Source of the DNA: Pseudomonas fluorescens
GTDB lineage: Bacteria; Pseudomonadota; Gammaproteobacteria; Pseudomonadales; Pseudomonadaceae
Direction of reading: 5' to 3'
Assembly: GCF_000968015.1 (NCBI RefSeq)
Contig: NZ_LACH01000039.1
Coordinates: forward strand, 1-64,000
Length of the DNA stretch: 64,000 nt
Below are positions 54,946-64,000 of this stretch, piece by piece. The position numbers and the translations under genes were made by a program. Numbering within the stretch: position 1 is the first letter of the stretch; each line of letters starts with the position of its first letter. The notes under the pieces were generated by a model. That model was not told the origin of the DNA. It ran no database searches and saw nothing but the letters and a program-made list of their open reading frames with translations.

Positions 54946-57900
54946 TTATGTGATCGATCCCGTACCTAGTCGCGATCGAAGATCCAGGACCTTCACAAGA
55001 ATCCTGACTTCGTGCCCCATTTCTTCCATAATTTTATCGGCTTCTTCCTCCAGCAAGGTTCTCAATTGCTCAAGGTTCATCATGGCGTGTGTGTCGGGGT
55101 GCTGCCATTGACGCGAAGACGCCACGGTGACCATCAGACAACCGGTTTTGCAACGGTCAGCTGCCATGTATTTGGTTAACAGCTGATCGCGCAACGTGCT
55201 CCGCAACACTGCACCGGACCAGCCTTGTTCACCGACCTTTAACTCAATAGTCGCTTCCTGGCCAGACGTTGAACGCATTCGGATGTCCGTCTCCTTTTCG
55301 TCGGCGGTCGCGCCCTCTTGATCAATGGTGTAAAGCCCGTTCGCAGTGTCCTTCAACCGCCGCGCAATTTCCCTGCGCATGAGTTTTTCGAGAGTGATAT
55401 TCGCCCAAGCTTCACGCGGCGACGCATCCTGCAGCAGGAGATCATCAATATCGTCCAACCTGTCCTGCATCAAGGCAAACATTTCATCTCGCGTCTTGGG
55501 AGGGGTTTCGCCGATGTTATCCAAAAGCGAAATTTCGTCCTCAGTCATCTCAGCCTTGTCCATTTCCTCCGCTGCCTTCTGCTTGGCCAAGAGTGCAAGC
55601 CTGTCTCTGAAATGCGCAAAGAGCGGATCGACCACCAATTCCATTTTAGCGGCCCAGGCCTCGGGGCCTGTTAGCGTGAGCACAGCACTTAGGAGCGTAT
55701 TACGCGCCTGCTGCGCATCGTCTCGCGGTGTAGGCGTGTACGACCCCTCTCTCCGCAAATCATCGCTGGGACGGACATGCTGATAGGCAAGTCTCAATAA
55801 CCGTACGCGTTGACTGATGGTGAAACGCTCGAAACCCAGATCAAAAGGCCATCCGCTCCATCGGCCTCCAAACACACTGGAAAAAAAGTCGACCCCGGGT
55901 CCCTCGGCCGCCGGGACTATTTGTAGAAGAAGTCGTGTCAATTCGAGGGTAGCCGCTTCAGGGTCCAAGGCGAAAAGTGCAGACAGCCACAGGTGAACGA
56001 ACACTGGTACGGTGGCCAACTGCAGTTTTTCCAAAACAGTAGCGCGAAGCACGTCTCGGTCGTTGCCGATGCTGTGGTCCATGAGTATCGTCAAGACCGT
56101 CTTTGGCCGCCCCCAAACACCAAGACCACTGTCGTCGGTCTCGGTTGGCTGTGTATAGGTGCTCAACCAGATTTGCAAATCAGGAATGAAGAGCTGAGTG
56201 ACACCAGTCGATGAGTTTTTGATGACGTTTAATGACCAGGGATAATCACCAAGATCGGCAGTTCTATCGAGCTCCCACCGCAACTGCACGCGAATAATGC
56301 TCTGGACGACATCAGGAAACGAGTGTGCGAGTTGCTCTATCCAGCCGGGACAGCCCTGATATTCCAGTGGAATATAATGTGCAGCAATTCGTGCCTGTGC
56401 TTCGCTGATTCTTACTGCCCAATTCGGATCTTCGGCATCCGCCCACAACGCCGTCAGTCCAAGTTGCCAACGAACCTGAACAACTTGGACTTCGTCTTGC
56501 GGTCGATCCATGGGTAAGGTCGGACATTGTGTCGGCCATAGCGTACGCATCCTGGCGTGCAAATGATTGGTAACCGAGGTGCCAAAGTGCTGTTCCAGAA
56601 AACGTCTGTCCCAGCCAGACGTCTGGTTTGATCCAGAGGCTCTCTCCATGAGGTCCCACAGCTCTTTCAACGTACGCGCGCCGATAGAGGAGTCCAACAC
56701 CTCCTCTGGATCGTTGATCAGTCGCTGCCAAAAGTCTATCCAGTACTGACGGTCGACTTCGGCACGTTGTTCTGCAGCGCGCTTGCGTTGCGCATCGCGC
56801 GCCTCAAACGTCATTTCTTGTACCGATTTCGGTCGTGGCAGTAATGCTTCATCTATCTGTGCCAACAGTATCGAGTTGTCACCTACCCTGGGTCTCAGCG
56901 TTTCTACATGGTTCGCCCATTCCAGAGTGGGGTCAGCTGCGTATCGAATGGACGCTTCTAACATCAGTTGGCGCTTGTCGAGAGCTCGCGTGCTATCAGA
57001 TAGGGCTTCAAGAATCCAGGCCGAGTCCTGAGCGTGATTGAGGTATATGGCACCAAACGAATTCAAGGCGAATAGCCGCTGCCACGGATCGTTTTGAAAT
57101 TTCAGTCGTTGCCGCAGGTTGTCTTCGCAGGAAAAAACAAGCGCTCTTATTTGCGAGGGAGCACTGGCAAACAGCGATCCGATCGTTTTGAAGTACTCGC
57201 CACGAAGATGAAGCGATGAGGCTAACGCCATGGCGAGAACGAGTCCTTCGACCACCTCTTGAGTACCCTGCCCCAAGGTAGAGAGCCGCAGGCCTGTAAT
57301 CGCAAGCATTGGAATCAGATCAGGACGGGACACGTAGATGTGGTGTTTTTCTTCTGACCAAGCCACGCTTTCATCGAGCAGTGCCGAGATCGCATCAAAC
57401 AGCCGCCGGAGTTCATCGTCGCTGAGGCTGGCGTCCTGTATCGTTCGTGTCAAATAGCCCATTCGCCCTCTTTCCGGATTCGTCGGCACCGGTAGGCTGG
57501 CTAGCAATTGCACCAGCACTTCGGGCCCCACATAGACAGGGAAAAGCTCGATTACGGCTCCACGAATGAGCCGTTCTGGCCAGCGTTCAGAGTGTGCCTG
57601 CATCTCTTGCACGAGCGTTGATAACTGAGGATCAGCCAACTGCACGAGGGCATCGATCGCTGTCAGGCGTTCGTCGTCTTCAACAGAAGGATCCATGGCG
57701 ATCGCAAACACGTGGTCACTGCACTCATGCATACCTGCGTACGCAACGAGCTGAAGTAGCAACTGCCGAACTTCCGGATTCTCAATCCTCCGTTCCAGCA
57801 TCTCCTTGACGGTTGAAGATAAATCTAGCGAAGCGAAACGGCTGATCTGTAGCGACGGTATTTTCAGCCCGCGCCAGCCCCCATCGCCGAACCGAGAGAC

Positions 57901-59337
57901 AAATGCTCGAAGCGCCTCAACTCGCTGTCTCGGGCTTAGAGATTCTGGATCACCCTCAGAGAGCAGAACTTCCGGCTCTCGATTTCGGACTTCTTCGAAA
58001 ATGCTGGAGCTTGAATGTGCTAACCACCCGGCTATTGGTCGCATGGATGGTTTGATAATTTTGATCGTCTGCGCTGTCTCAGCGAACAACAGGCGCTTCA
58101 CGGCCTTGATCGACATGCCTTTGGATAAGCGATCTGCGAGACGATAAGCCGCCAGGTACTCAACCACTGATCGGTGGTGAAACCGAACGCGGCCATAGCT
58201 CGCAAACCCAAAAATGCTGCGCTCCAAAAGTGTCTGAATTTCTTTGGCGCTCCAGTCGCTCAGTACGCGCCCAGGGTCTAATGCAATTGACTGCGGGTTG
58301 GCCTCTAAATCGGATTCCGTGTTGTGACGAATCGTCAACTTACGAGCCAGGAGCGCTGCGAGAGCAAGTCGGCTAGCGCCCTCCAATGCACGCTCAGGCG
58401 ATATTTCACCAAGTTCAGAACGACCCGTGCGTGCTTTTAGTTTCACCTCGACGTTCTGCTGAACCTGCTCCCGGTGGGTTCGGATGCTTTTTGAGGCCCG
58501 CCAGTCAGCGCAGAGCTCGATCAGGTCTTGCGGACGCCTGGCAAAATCCTGAGCATTTTTATTGCGAATTGAAGCGACAAAATTATCGATATCCGTCACG
58601 TGCCGAGTGGCGGCCATCTCTCGAATTTGCGAGTCAGAAAGTGGTAGTAACCTGACGACGAGAAGCTCTGCTGCGCTCTCTTCTTCATCTGTCGACTCTG
58701 TCTGCTTACCTTGGCCTGATGCGATCTCAGCAAATCGTTCGGCGCTTGGCGCATCCGCCACTTCGGGGCTGCCCTGGTACGGGAAATATTGACGGATGAG
58801 ATGCTGATCCACGGGAATCGGCCGAGTCGTAACGACGACACGTACCCTCTCCAGATTCCCTTGGAACTCTTTGCTCAGCTTGTTCAATGCCTGCTTGAAA
58901 GTACCCAGCGTGAGCTGAAGCTCGTCAATCGAGTCCAAAAAAAATGTCGCGACGTCCGACTGGCTGGTCTGCCAAGCATGAAGTCGGGTTTCTTCTTCGC
59001 GGGACAGGAGATCCACAAACGGTGACACCGCCAGAACTGATAATTCCAGGAAAAACGCCGGCTCGCCTCGCTCCCAGAGCAGCCGATGTTGAGCCTGGCA
59101 CTCGAACGTTTTGCCTGTTCCGGCCTCAGAGACAATCAAAACACGCATCGACTTCAGCAGCTCATTCCAGTCGATGGCTGAAGCAAAGCCAAGCTGGTCG
59201 CGCTCCATCAGACTCTCAAGATCTAAGGCTTTTTCTTGAGAGAGGGGGCCAAAGGAGCGTTTGATGCGTGAGGATCGCGTGGTGGTTGAGCTCATGAGGA
59301 AAGCGCCGAGGGACGAAGTAGCGCTTTTGTAATCCAT
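54946..59337 (-). CDS. STAND/NACHT-like NTPase with C-terminal PD-(D/E)XK-like domain
   Basis: This 1463-residue protein has an N-terminal NTPase: Walker A SEAGTGKT at 70-77, Walker B TFFLDSIDELQ near 135, and the arginine-rich VVTTRPIPVDQHL motif typical of STAND/NACHT proteins. A long helical repeat region follows (about 400-1250). Near the C-terminus the segment ETDIRMRSTSGQEATIELKV with QLLTKYMAADRCKTGCLMV fits a PD-(D/E)XK nuclease core (D ... E-x-K, then a Q/Y helix). The order sensor-repeat and nuclease resembles Avs-like proteins but with the nuclease last. The start is uncertain: ATG 59295 is an alternative, and neither has a good ribosome site. Confidence 0.78.
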   Translation of the reverse strand: MDYKSATSSLGAFLMSSTTTRSSRIKRSFGPLSQEKALDLESLMERDQLGFASAIDWNELLKSMRVLIVSEAGTGKTFECQAQHRLLWERGEPAFFLELSVLAVSPFVDLLSREEETRLHAWQTSQSDVATFFLDSIDELQLTLGTFKQALNKLSKEFQGNLERVRVVVTTRPIPVDQHLIRQYFPYQGSPEVADAPSAERFAEIASGQGKQTESTDEEESAAELLVVRLLPLSDSQIREMAATRHVTDIDNFVASIRNKNAQDFARRPQDLIELCADWRASKSIRTHREQVQQNVEVKLKARTGRSELGEISPERALEGASRLALAALLARKLTIRHNTESDLEANPQSIALDPGRVLSDWSAKEIQTLLERSIFGFASYGRVRFHHRSVVEYLAAYRLADRLSKGMSIKAVKRLLFAETAQTIKIIKPSMRPIAGWLAHSSSSIFEEVRNREPEVLLSEGDPESLSPRQRVEALRAFVSRFGDGGWRGLKIPSLQISRFASLDLSSTVKEMLERRIENPEVRQLLLQLVAYAGMHECSDHVFAIAMDPSVEDDERLTAIDALVQLADPQLSTLVQEMQAHSERWPERLIRGAVIELFPVYVGPEVLVQLLASLPVPTNPERGRMGYLTRTIQDASLSDDELRRLFDAISALLDESVAWSEEKHHIYVSRPDLIPMLAITGLRLSTLGQGTQEVVEGLVLAMALASSLHLRGEYFKTIGSLFASAPSQIRALVFSCEDNLRQRLKFQNDPWQRLFALNSFGAIYLNHAQDSAWILEALSDSTRALDKRQLMLEASIRYAADPTLEWANHVETLRPRVGDNSILLAQIDEALLPRPKSVQEMTFEARDAQRKRAAEQRAEVDRQYWIDFWQRLINDPEEVLDSSIGARTLKELWDLMERASGSNQTSGWDRRFLEQHFGTSVTNHLHARMRTLWPTQCPTLPMDRPQDEVQVVQVRWQLGLTALWADAEDPNWAVRISEAQARIAAHYIPLEYQGCPGWIEQLAHSFPDVVQSIIRVQLRWELDRTADLGDYPWSLNVIKNSSTGVTQLFIPDLQIWLSTYTQPTETDDSGLGVWGRPKTVLTILMDHSIGNDRDVLRATVLEKLQLATVPVFVHLWLSALFALDPEAATLELTRLLLQIVPAAEGPGVDFFSSVFGGRWSGWPFDLGFERFTISQRVRLLRLAYQHVRPSDDLRREGSYTPTPRDDAQQARNTLLSAVLTLTGPEAWAAKMELVVDPLFAHFRDRLALLAKQKAAEEMDKAEMTEDEISLLDNIGETPPKTRDEMFALMQDRLDDIDDLLLQDASPREAWANITLEKLMRREIARRLKDTANGLYTIDQEGATADEKETDIRMRSTSGQEATIELKVGEQGWSGAVLRSTLRDQLLTKYMAADRCKTGCLMVTVASSRQWQHPDTHAMMNLEQLRTLLEEEADKIMEEMGHEVRILVKVLDLRSRLGTGSIT

Positions 59338-59562
59338 TTTTCAAGCGGTGTCTGCAAAGTTGTAGGCGTTATTACAGCCTCAGGCACTTCCCATTCTCTT
59401 AGCTATGCGGTGTAAGCGTCGCGCGCCTCAGGCCCTCTCCGGATTAGGCTCCGAAGCGTCATCGGCAACATCCATTTGCAAGATTATAGATGACTAGTTT
59501 AAGCCATATGGATGCCGCAAGCCAATACGCGGATGCCAATATTGTCCCTCCAGGAGCCCGTC

Positions 59563-60243
59563 ATGGATACGTTTCAAACGATTCGCGAACGCCGTTCAGT
59601 CAAGCACTATGATCCAACACACCGCCTCTCTCCCGAAGAAGGGAATCTGTTGATCGATCTGGCACTCGAATCACCATCATCCTTCAACGCACAGCATTGG
59701 CGCTTGGTGGATGTGAAAGACCCAGCCATTCGCGCAAAAATCCGTGTCGCAGCTTTTGACCAAGAGCAGGTGACAGATGCATCGCTGCTCTACGTCATCT
59801 GCGCAGACATCAAAGCGTGGGATAAAGACCCGTCCCGATACTGGGAAAAAGCACCTGCCAACGTTCGGGATGTCATAGTTCCAATGACGAGATCCTTCTA
59901 TGAAGGACGTGAGCAACTGCAACGCGATGAGGCGATTCGCTCTGCAACTTTCCTTGCTCAAACGCTGCTGCTCGCGTCCACGGCGATGGGCTATGACTCC
60001 TGCGTACTGATCGGCTTTGATGCGGACGAAGTGGCCAAAATCATCAGCTTGCCGGAAGATAACCTGATCTCCATTTTGCTCGTGGTTGGCAAAGGCACCA
60101 AGGCGCCCTGGCCAAAACCTAGCGCAATCCCAAAATCTGAATTCATTTTCAGAGACGGATTTTCAGTCACCAAAGCGGCGTCTGAAGTAGCCGAAAGCCC
60201 AAGTGAAGTGGGTATCGGAGCAGGTTTTTGGACAAGTATGTGA
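59563..60243 (+). CDS. Nitroreductase-family FMN-dependent oxidoreductase
   Basis: This 226-residue protein has the family opening DTFQTIRERRSVKHYDPTHRLS (FMN phosphate-binding RxRRSV), ESPSSFNAQHWRLVDV, and the later FLAQTLLLASTAMGYDSCVLIGFD. It would reduce nitro compounds or quinones with NAD(P)H. ATG 59563 has CCAGGAG eight bases upstream. The C-terminus (residues from about 200) is unusual in ending VGIGAGFWTSM and may have been extended by recombination. It lies between the STAND gene and the Pycsar operon; a metabolic gene rather than a defence gene. Confidence 0.83.
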   Translation: MDTFQTIRERRSVKHYDPTHRLSPEEGNLLIDLALESPSSFNAQHWRLVDVKDPAIRAKIRVAAFDQEQVTDASLLYVICADIKAWDKDPSRYWEKAPANVRDVIVPMTRSFYEGREQLQRDEAIRSATFLAQTLLLASTAMGYDSCVLIGFDADEVAKIISLPEDNLISILLVVGKGTKAPWPKPSAIPKSEFIFRDGFSVTKAASEVAESPSEVGIGAGFWTSM

Positions 60244-60557
60244 ATACGTTGAGGTACCGCCCGTAACCTCCCAGCGCACACTGCCCCCTATCAGATTCAA
60301 CTCAACGACTAGCCGCTCTCGAATAGGAAAGGCTCGATGTAAGTCGTTACTGTTTGAGCAATATCGTGTCGAGAAAAAGGTACTGGGCTGCAGGTGGTGG
60401 GCGGGTACCGGATGAAGAACCACCAGGAGATTAGGTGCGACAGCACCAAACGGGGCATCAACACAGCGCTTCAAACATTAGCTTGGAATGACGAGGTACC
60501 ACGCTCATGATCCAATGCTTTTTGTGACTGACCATCAGGCGATGAAATCGTACAAGG

Positions 60558-61463
60558 ATGAAAAACATGTTTGAAAGGCTAAAATCAGACGACTCTGAGG
60601 TCGTCGACTTGCTCCTCACCCAAGCCTTGGTTGAAAGAGAACTTGATCGGGCAACGTTTCTGCAAACCAATGGCGTACTTGAACATTTCTCGCCTGGCAA
60701 CGACCTGATCACGCTCGGAGATACCGCAACCGACGTCTATTTCCTGCTCACCGGCAAGGTAAGAATCAGCATCGGTAAGCGCGTCATTGTGGAATCGTAT
60801 GCGGCCGGAAATCATATCGGCGAACTGGCAGCGCTCCAGGTCACCAACCGATCGACAACCGTCACGGCCCTGGATGACGTAGTCGCGTTAAAGATCACCA
60901 AATCCATCTTCAAGCAGTTCTTAAGAGACTTTCCGACCGCCGCCAACGCCCTGGCTCAAGAGCTGGCCAAACGATTGGTGATACGCAACGCCAATATTGC
61001 CAAGCCGAATCCTAAGCATCGTATTTTCGCCATCTCGTCGGCAGAGGCACTCAAGGTCGCGTTGGGTGGGACGGCTTACTTTCTTCACGACAACCAGTTT
61101 GAGTATGCGCCCTGGCCTTCTGCTGATGTCTTCCAGATCTCAAGCTACCCCCTGGATGACCTCGAAGATGAGTTGGAACGCGCCGACTTTGCTATTGCGA
61201 TTGCTCAGGCTGATGACATCGTGCACTCGCGAGACCAGCAAGCCATGGTGCCGAGAGACAATGTCCTTTTTGAATTGGGCCTGTTCATGGGACGCCTGGG
61301 ACGCAAACGAACAATTTTGATGGTGCCGAAAGGCAAGAATGTAAAGCTCCCCAGTGACCTTGGCGGCCTAACGATCATTTACTACCCGAGTGAGATGACG
61401 AAACCTGAAGAACTCGCTATTTGGGAGCAAATCAAAAGTCATTTCAGGACGTTGATTCAATGA
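60558..61463 (+). CDS. pycTIR: Pycsar effector PycTIR: cyclic-nucleotide-binding + TIR-like
   Basis: This 301-residue protein has an N-terminal CAP-type cyclic nucleotide-binding domain (about 35-145) with the phosphate-binding cassette HIGELAALQVTNRSTTV (E89, R98). A TIR-like NADase domain follows at about 155-280 (PKHRIFAISSAEALKVAL, catalytic-type E239 in RDNVLFELGLFMGRLGRKR, then LPSDLGGLTIIYYPS). In known Pycsar systems such a protein is activated by cCMP or cUMP and depletes NAD+. Its stop overlaps the cyclase start (ATGA). AAGG precedes ATG 60558. Confidence 0.88.
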   Translation: MKNMFERLKSDDSEVVDLLLTQALVERELDRATFLQTNGVLEHFSPGNDLITLGDTATDVYFLLTGKVRISIGKRVIVESYAAGNHIGELAALQVTNRSTTVTALDDVVALKITKSIFKQFLRDFPTAANALAQELAKRLVIRNANIAKPNPKHRIFAISSAEALKVALGGTAYFLHDNQFEYAPWPSADVFQISSYPLDDLEDELERADFAIAIAQADDIVHSRDQQAMVPRDNVLFELGLFMGRLGRKRTILMVPKGKNVKLPSDLGGLTIIYYPSEMTKPEELAIWEQIKSHFRTLIQ

Positions 61464-62233
61464 ATGCCGACGAACAGAAAAAAGTGCGTGACGCGGCAAT
61501 CGCCGGACTTGATCAAGCTATCAAGACTTGGGGCAAGGTTAGGCAGGTGATGTTGGAGAACTACGGCATGGAGAGCCGGGGCATTCCTGTGATGGACTCG
61601 GCCACAGCGAGCAACATCCCTGGGCATCCCTTCGTCGATTATGGCAAACCCGAGGCTACGGAGTTCGTGGCCATGGTTGTCGACATGCGTAACTCCACAG
61701 ACAGACTGCAGAATCTTCAGCGCTTTGAGGGCATAGAAGATGGCTTTCAGCGGGTGTACTACGAAACCTCTGCCCTCCTCCCAGCGCTCGCGACAACTGC
61801 ACTGCTTAAGGGAGGCCATGTGACCGAATACCTTGGCGATGGCGCCTTGATCTTATTCAAGGTGGACACCGACGATCGCGGACAAACTGTCAAGGATGCC
61901 TACCGAGCTGCTTCGGATTGCGTGACCACTTCTCGCGGCATCGTCAACGAACTGTTGAGCAACCGATTCAGGCTGCCTGCGCTAAACATTGGGGCTGGTC
62001 TTTCGATGAGCCACGCAATTGTCACACTGGTAGGTACGCGCGACTTCATGCAGGCAAAAGCGATTGGCACCTGCGTTTGGGAGGCGACCAAGCTGAGTTC
62101 AGGGGTCAATGCGGTTCATGTTTCACAGAAAATGCGGGACGGTTGGCCTACTGGGAAAGTGGGTACTATTTCCTTCTCAAAATTAAATAATTTGCCTCCG
62201 AAGCTGACTGGATTTTCGGTATCGGAGCGTTAA
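61460..62233 (+). CDS. pycC: Pycsar class III pyrimidine cyclase PycC
   Basis: This 257-residue class III nucleotidyl cyclase has metal-binding D75 in VAMVVDMRNSTDR, second-metal region D127 in EYLGDGALILFKVD, and the later helix SCHAxxx-type segment RLPALNIGAGLSMSHAIVTLVG. Small single-domain cyclases of this sort next to PycTIR are the pyrimidine cyclases (cCMP/cUMP) of Pycsar; the base specificity cannot be read with confidence here. Start ATG 61460 overlaps the PycTIR stop (ATGA); a longer open frame exists upstream. On infection it would make the signal that activates the neighbouring effector. Confidence 0.86.
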   Translation: MNADEQKKVRDAAIAGLDQAIKTWGKVRQVMLENYGMESRGIPVMDSATASNIPGHPFVDYGKPEATEFVAMVVDMRNSTDRLQNLQRFEGIEDGFQRVYYETSALLPALATTALLKGGHVTEYLGDGALILFKVDTDDRGQTVKDAYRAASDCVTTSRGIVNELLSNRFRLPALNIGAGLSMSHAIVTLVGTRDFMQAKAIGTCVWEATKLSSGVNAVHVSQKMRDGWPTGKVGTISFSKLNNLPPKLTGFSVSER

Positions 62234-62476
62234 TTACATCGCTGTGCCGGATCGAGCACTCAGGCCTTGGGCGCGAAATGGGCAAATGGGGCATGAGTGC
62301 TTTTCTGGAACCGAAGACATTGATCACATACGACCCGTTGAAATGACCGGGCCCAAATCGCTCCTGATATTCAGGAGCGATTCGAATGATTGCTCGGGTT
62401 TGAAGTTGGCCGTCCATGTTGTCGAACGCCATGCGTGGAAACCGCTCAATGCTCGCCCTGCTTCAAGTGATTGTGA

Positions 62477-62824
62477 TCAAAGACCCAGATCCTTACTCAA
62501 GTGGTCCTCTTTCATTTCATCAATGGCATGACCGTTTTTCATAAGGTGCCACTGCAGATGGTAAGCAATGTGCGTTTTCAAACGAGATCTTATTTCCACG
62601 TAATTGTCAGTGAGTCCCACGTCGGCGTCGTGATGACGCAGCACTTTTCGTAAAATCTGGGCGCCCAGTAACCCTATATGCGAAGCATGCAGCCGCACGA
62701 GAGGATCCAGGCCAGGTGCACTCTTGTAGCTGTCGACTGCCTCTTGAATCAACCGCTCGAATGCAGGCGCATCGAAGAGTTTTTGTACCAATCGCCAGAC
62801 TTGAAACTCGAGTTCACTGCGCAT
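62477..62824 (-). CDS. Small hypothetical protein
   Basis: This 115-residue cytosolic protein is mainly helical, with no Cys-rich or catalytic motif recognised. The His-rich stretch RHHDADVG and HIAYHLQWHLMKNGH are notable. GGGGTGAAA precedes ATG 62824. It lies 121 bp downstream of the partial gene at the right edge, on the same strand, and may be cotranscribed with it. Confidence 0.5.
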   Translation of the reverse strand: MRSELEFQVWRLVQKLFDAPAFERLIQEAVDSYKSAPGLDPLVRLHASHIGLLGAQILRKVLRHHDADVGLTDNYVEIRSRLKTHIAYHLQWHLMKNGHAIDEMKEDHLSKDLGL

Positions 62825-62945
62825 TTTCACCCCAATCGCCTGCGTCCAGTCGCGACCGCAAATGGGCTATCGCCAGACGGAAATGAATTCACGTGGGCTT
62901 GCCTTGCTTAACCTGATCGTTCAAACAGCACGAGACGAATCGGCA

Positions 62946-64000
62946 TCAGTTTGAATCTTGACTAAGAGCACCGTACGTACTTTTCGTTTCCCCTATCCAG
63001 CGTTCAACCTCAGCTTTTGCGTCAAATATTTCCGAGTCAAATGGCATCAGTCCTTGGAGAAGCTTGAGCGCAGACCATGCCTCGAAATCGTGAAAGGGGT
63101 TCAGGCCGATTACGTTGCCTAAACTCAAATCCACAGCGGACACGTCTGACGCAATCTTGGCAAACAGGTTGCTCGCCCGGTTCAAATCCCATTCTGAAAT
63201 AAATAGAAGCAGCGATGAGAATGCCAGGAGCGGTCGAGCCCCCTTCACGGATACGCCTGCATCGCTTTTCGATGTGGCCGAAGCTACTGGAGCGTAATTC
63301 CTGCAGATGAACGTCGCCAAGACTTGGGCGCGTTGATATTCATGCTGTAACGATGACGGATCGAAAACTGCCTTACCTTGATACTCAACCGCCAGTTTCT
63401 CAATTCTTGGCGCGGTTCCATGCATCCAGACACGCTTTTCCAGAAGCGCATCCAACAGTGCATGATGTCGACGCGTTACCGCTTCTCGCGCTGTAGTGGC
63501 TAGATCGAATCCAGGAATTTCGATGATTGCCTTGCTCAAAACGATGGCTTCGGAAGCTTTATTCCAGGGGCCCGCGCGCATTCTTTGAAGTGATTCGATC
63601 CATTTGGGAGCACGAGGATCCAGGATGACAACAAAGCGCGAGGTCACTTTCCTTTGGAAATACCACTCTCGCATCGCACGAATGTCACGCTGCCCTAAAA
63701 CGCCCAGCTGAATCCCTCGACAAACTAGTTCGCGGATCGCCTTGGAGACACCGTCTTTAGCTGACGAAAACTGAACCAGGTTTTCTGGTATGTGGTCCGC
63801 AGGAACGTTGCCGGCAAAGTCGCAAAATGGGTGGTGGCCATCAGCACCGCTGCTTTTTTGAAAACGAAAATAGGCTTGGCGGATCTCCTGACCTGTCTCT
63901 TTGGAATTTGAGGCTCTCACCACCTCAGCGCCGCGGCAAAAACACGCGGGGCATTCAATATCATCCCAAATGAAGGTTTTCCAATCATCCGGAATGGGTG
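62946..64000 (-). CDS. Partial gene at the right edge: hypothetical protein with Cys/His cluster
   Basis: The frame is open from the right edge to a stop at 62946, so the start lies outside the window. Translation of the last 80 bases gives WKTFIWDDIECPACFCRG, with a CPAC pair, followed by QAYFRFQKSSG and GHHPFCDFAGN, a likely zinc-binding cluster. The rest (about 320 residues) is helical with no recognised domain. A GTG at 63923 could be mistaken for a start, but the frame clearly continues upstream with plausible protein. Confidence 0.65.
   Translation of the reverse strand, partial: PIPDDWKTFIWDDIECPACFCRGAEVVRASNSKETGQEIRQAYFRFQKSSGADGHHPFCDFAGNVPADHIPENLVQFSSAKDGVSKAIRELVCRGIQLGVLGQRDIRAMREWYFQRKVTSRFVVILDPRAPKWIESLQRMRAGPWNKASEAIVLSKAIIEIPGFDLATTAREAVTRRHHALLDALLEKRVWMHGTAPRIEKLAVEYQGKAVFDPSSLQHEYQRAQVLATFICRNYAPVASATSKSDAGVSVKGARPLLAFSSLLLFISEWDLNRASNLFAKIASDVSAVDLSLGNVIGLNPFHDFEAWSALKLLQGLMPFDSEIFDAKAEVERWIGETKSTYGALSQDSN

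Overview
The window looks like a Pseudomonas chromosome of the fluorescens group. The left 12.5 kb is compact, GC-rich core sequence carrying a five-gene basic amino-acid ABC transporter operon arranged like the P. aeruginosa aot locus, a DUF3772-type mechanosensitive channel, and a tripartite efflux operon (NodT-type outer membrane factor, HlyD-type adaptor, DUF2955 membrane protein). These assignments rest on motifs and gene order read by eye; no database search was run.

At about 12.6 kb the character changes. A gene-poor stretch holds about eleven degenerate copies of a 19-base repeat. It is followed by a tyrosine recombinase (14.9-16.2 kb) and then by a mosaic that runs to the right edge: lower GC, broken core genes (a dicarboxylate symporter, a ketopantoate reductase and a glutathione transferase, all truncated), and a dense set of immunity-type genes. 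This is a defence island.

Defence content, left to right. (1) 19.4-23.9 kb: a 1530-residue DUF4062-STAND-WD40 protein. (2) 24.5-29.5 kb: a RES-domain toxin-like protein, then a SLOG / alpha-beta hydrolase / trypsin-like protease operon and a membrane protein with a TIR-like or deoxyribosyltransferase-like domain. (3) 30.7-35.2 kb: TIR, SLOG, TIR and a second TIR multidomain protein. (4) 35.7-40.1 kb: a PfkB-kinase/deoxyribosyltransferase fusion, followed by a tightly overlapping operon of TIR-TGT fusion, OGG-type DNA glycosylase, QueC-like enzyme and a small TIR protein. (5) 40.2-42.8 kb on the other strand: TRAFs-binding-type TPR protein, TIR, SLATT membrane effector. (6) 43.8-45.0 kb: an Xre repressor with two operators, a two-TM protein and an MbcA/ParS-type antitoxin-like peptide. 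(7) 47.5-50.7 kb: a Septu-like ATPase/HNH pair. (8) 51-59.3 kb: KAP NTPase, PD-(D/E)XK nuclease, and a STAND NTPase with a C-terminal nuclease-like domain. (9) 60.6-62.2 kb: a Pycsar system (PycTIR + PycC).

The most interesting candidate is block (4). It has the accessory enzymes of type IV CBASS (QueC-like, TGT-like and OGG-like proteins), but no CD-NTase is visible. In the place of the CD-NTase are TIR domains, one fused to the TGT-like enzyme and one encoded last in the operon. That last TIR protein begins Met-Gly-Gly followed by a glycine/serine-rich tail, which would suit it as an acceptor for N-terminal deazaguanine conjugation. The inference is a TIR-signalling counterpart of type IV CBASS that uses nucleobase chemistry. 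Seven TIR or TIR-like NADase/effector domains lie between 30.7 and 61.5 kb, so NAD-derived signalling or depletion is the dominant theme of the island.
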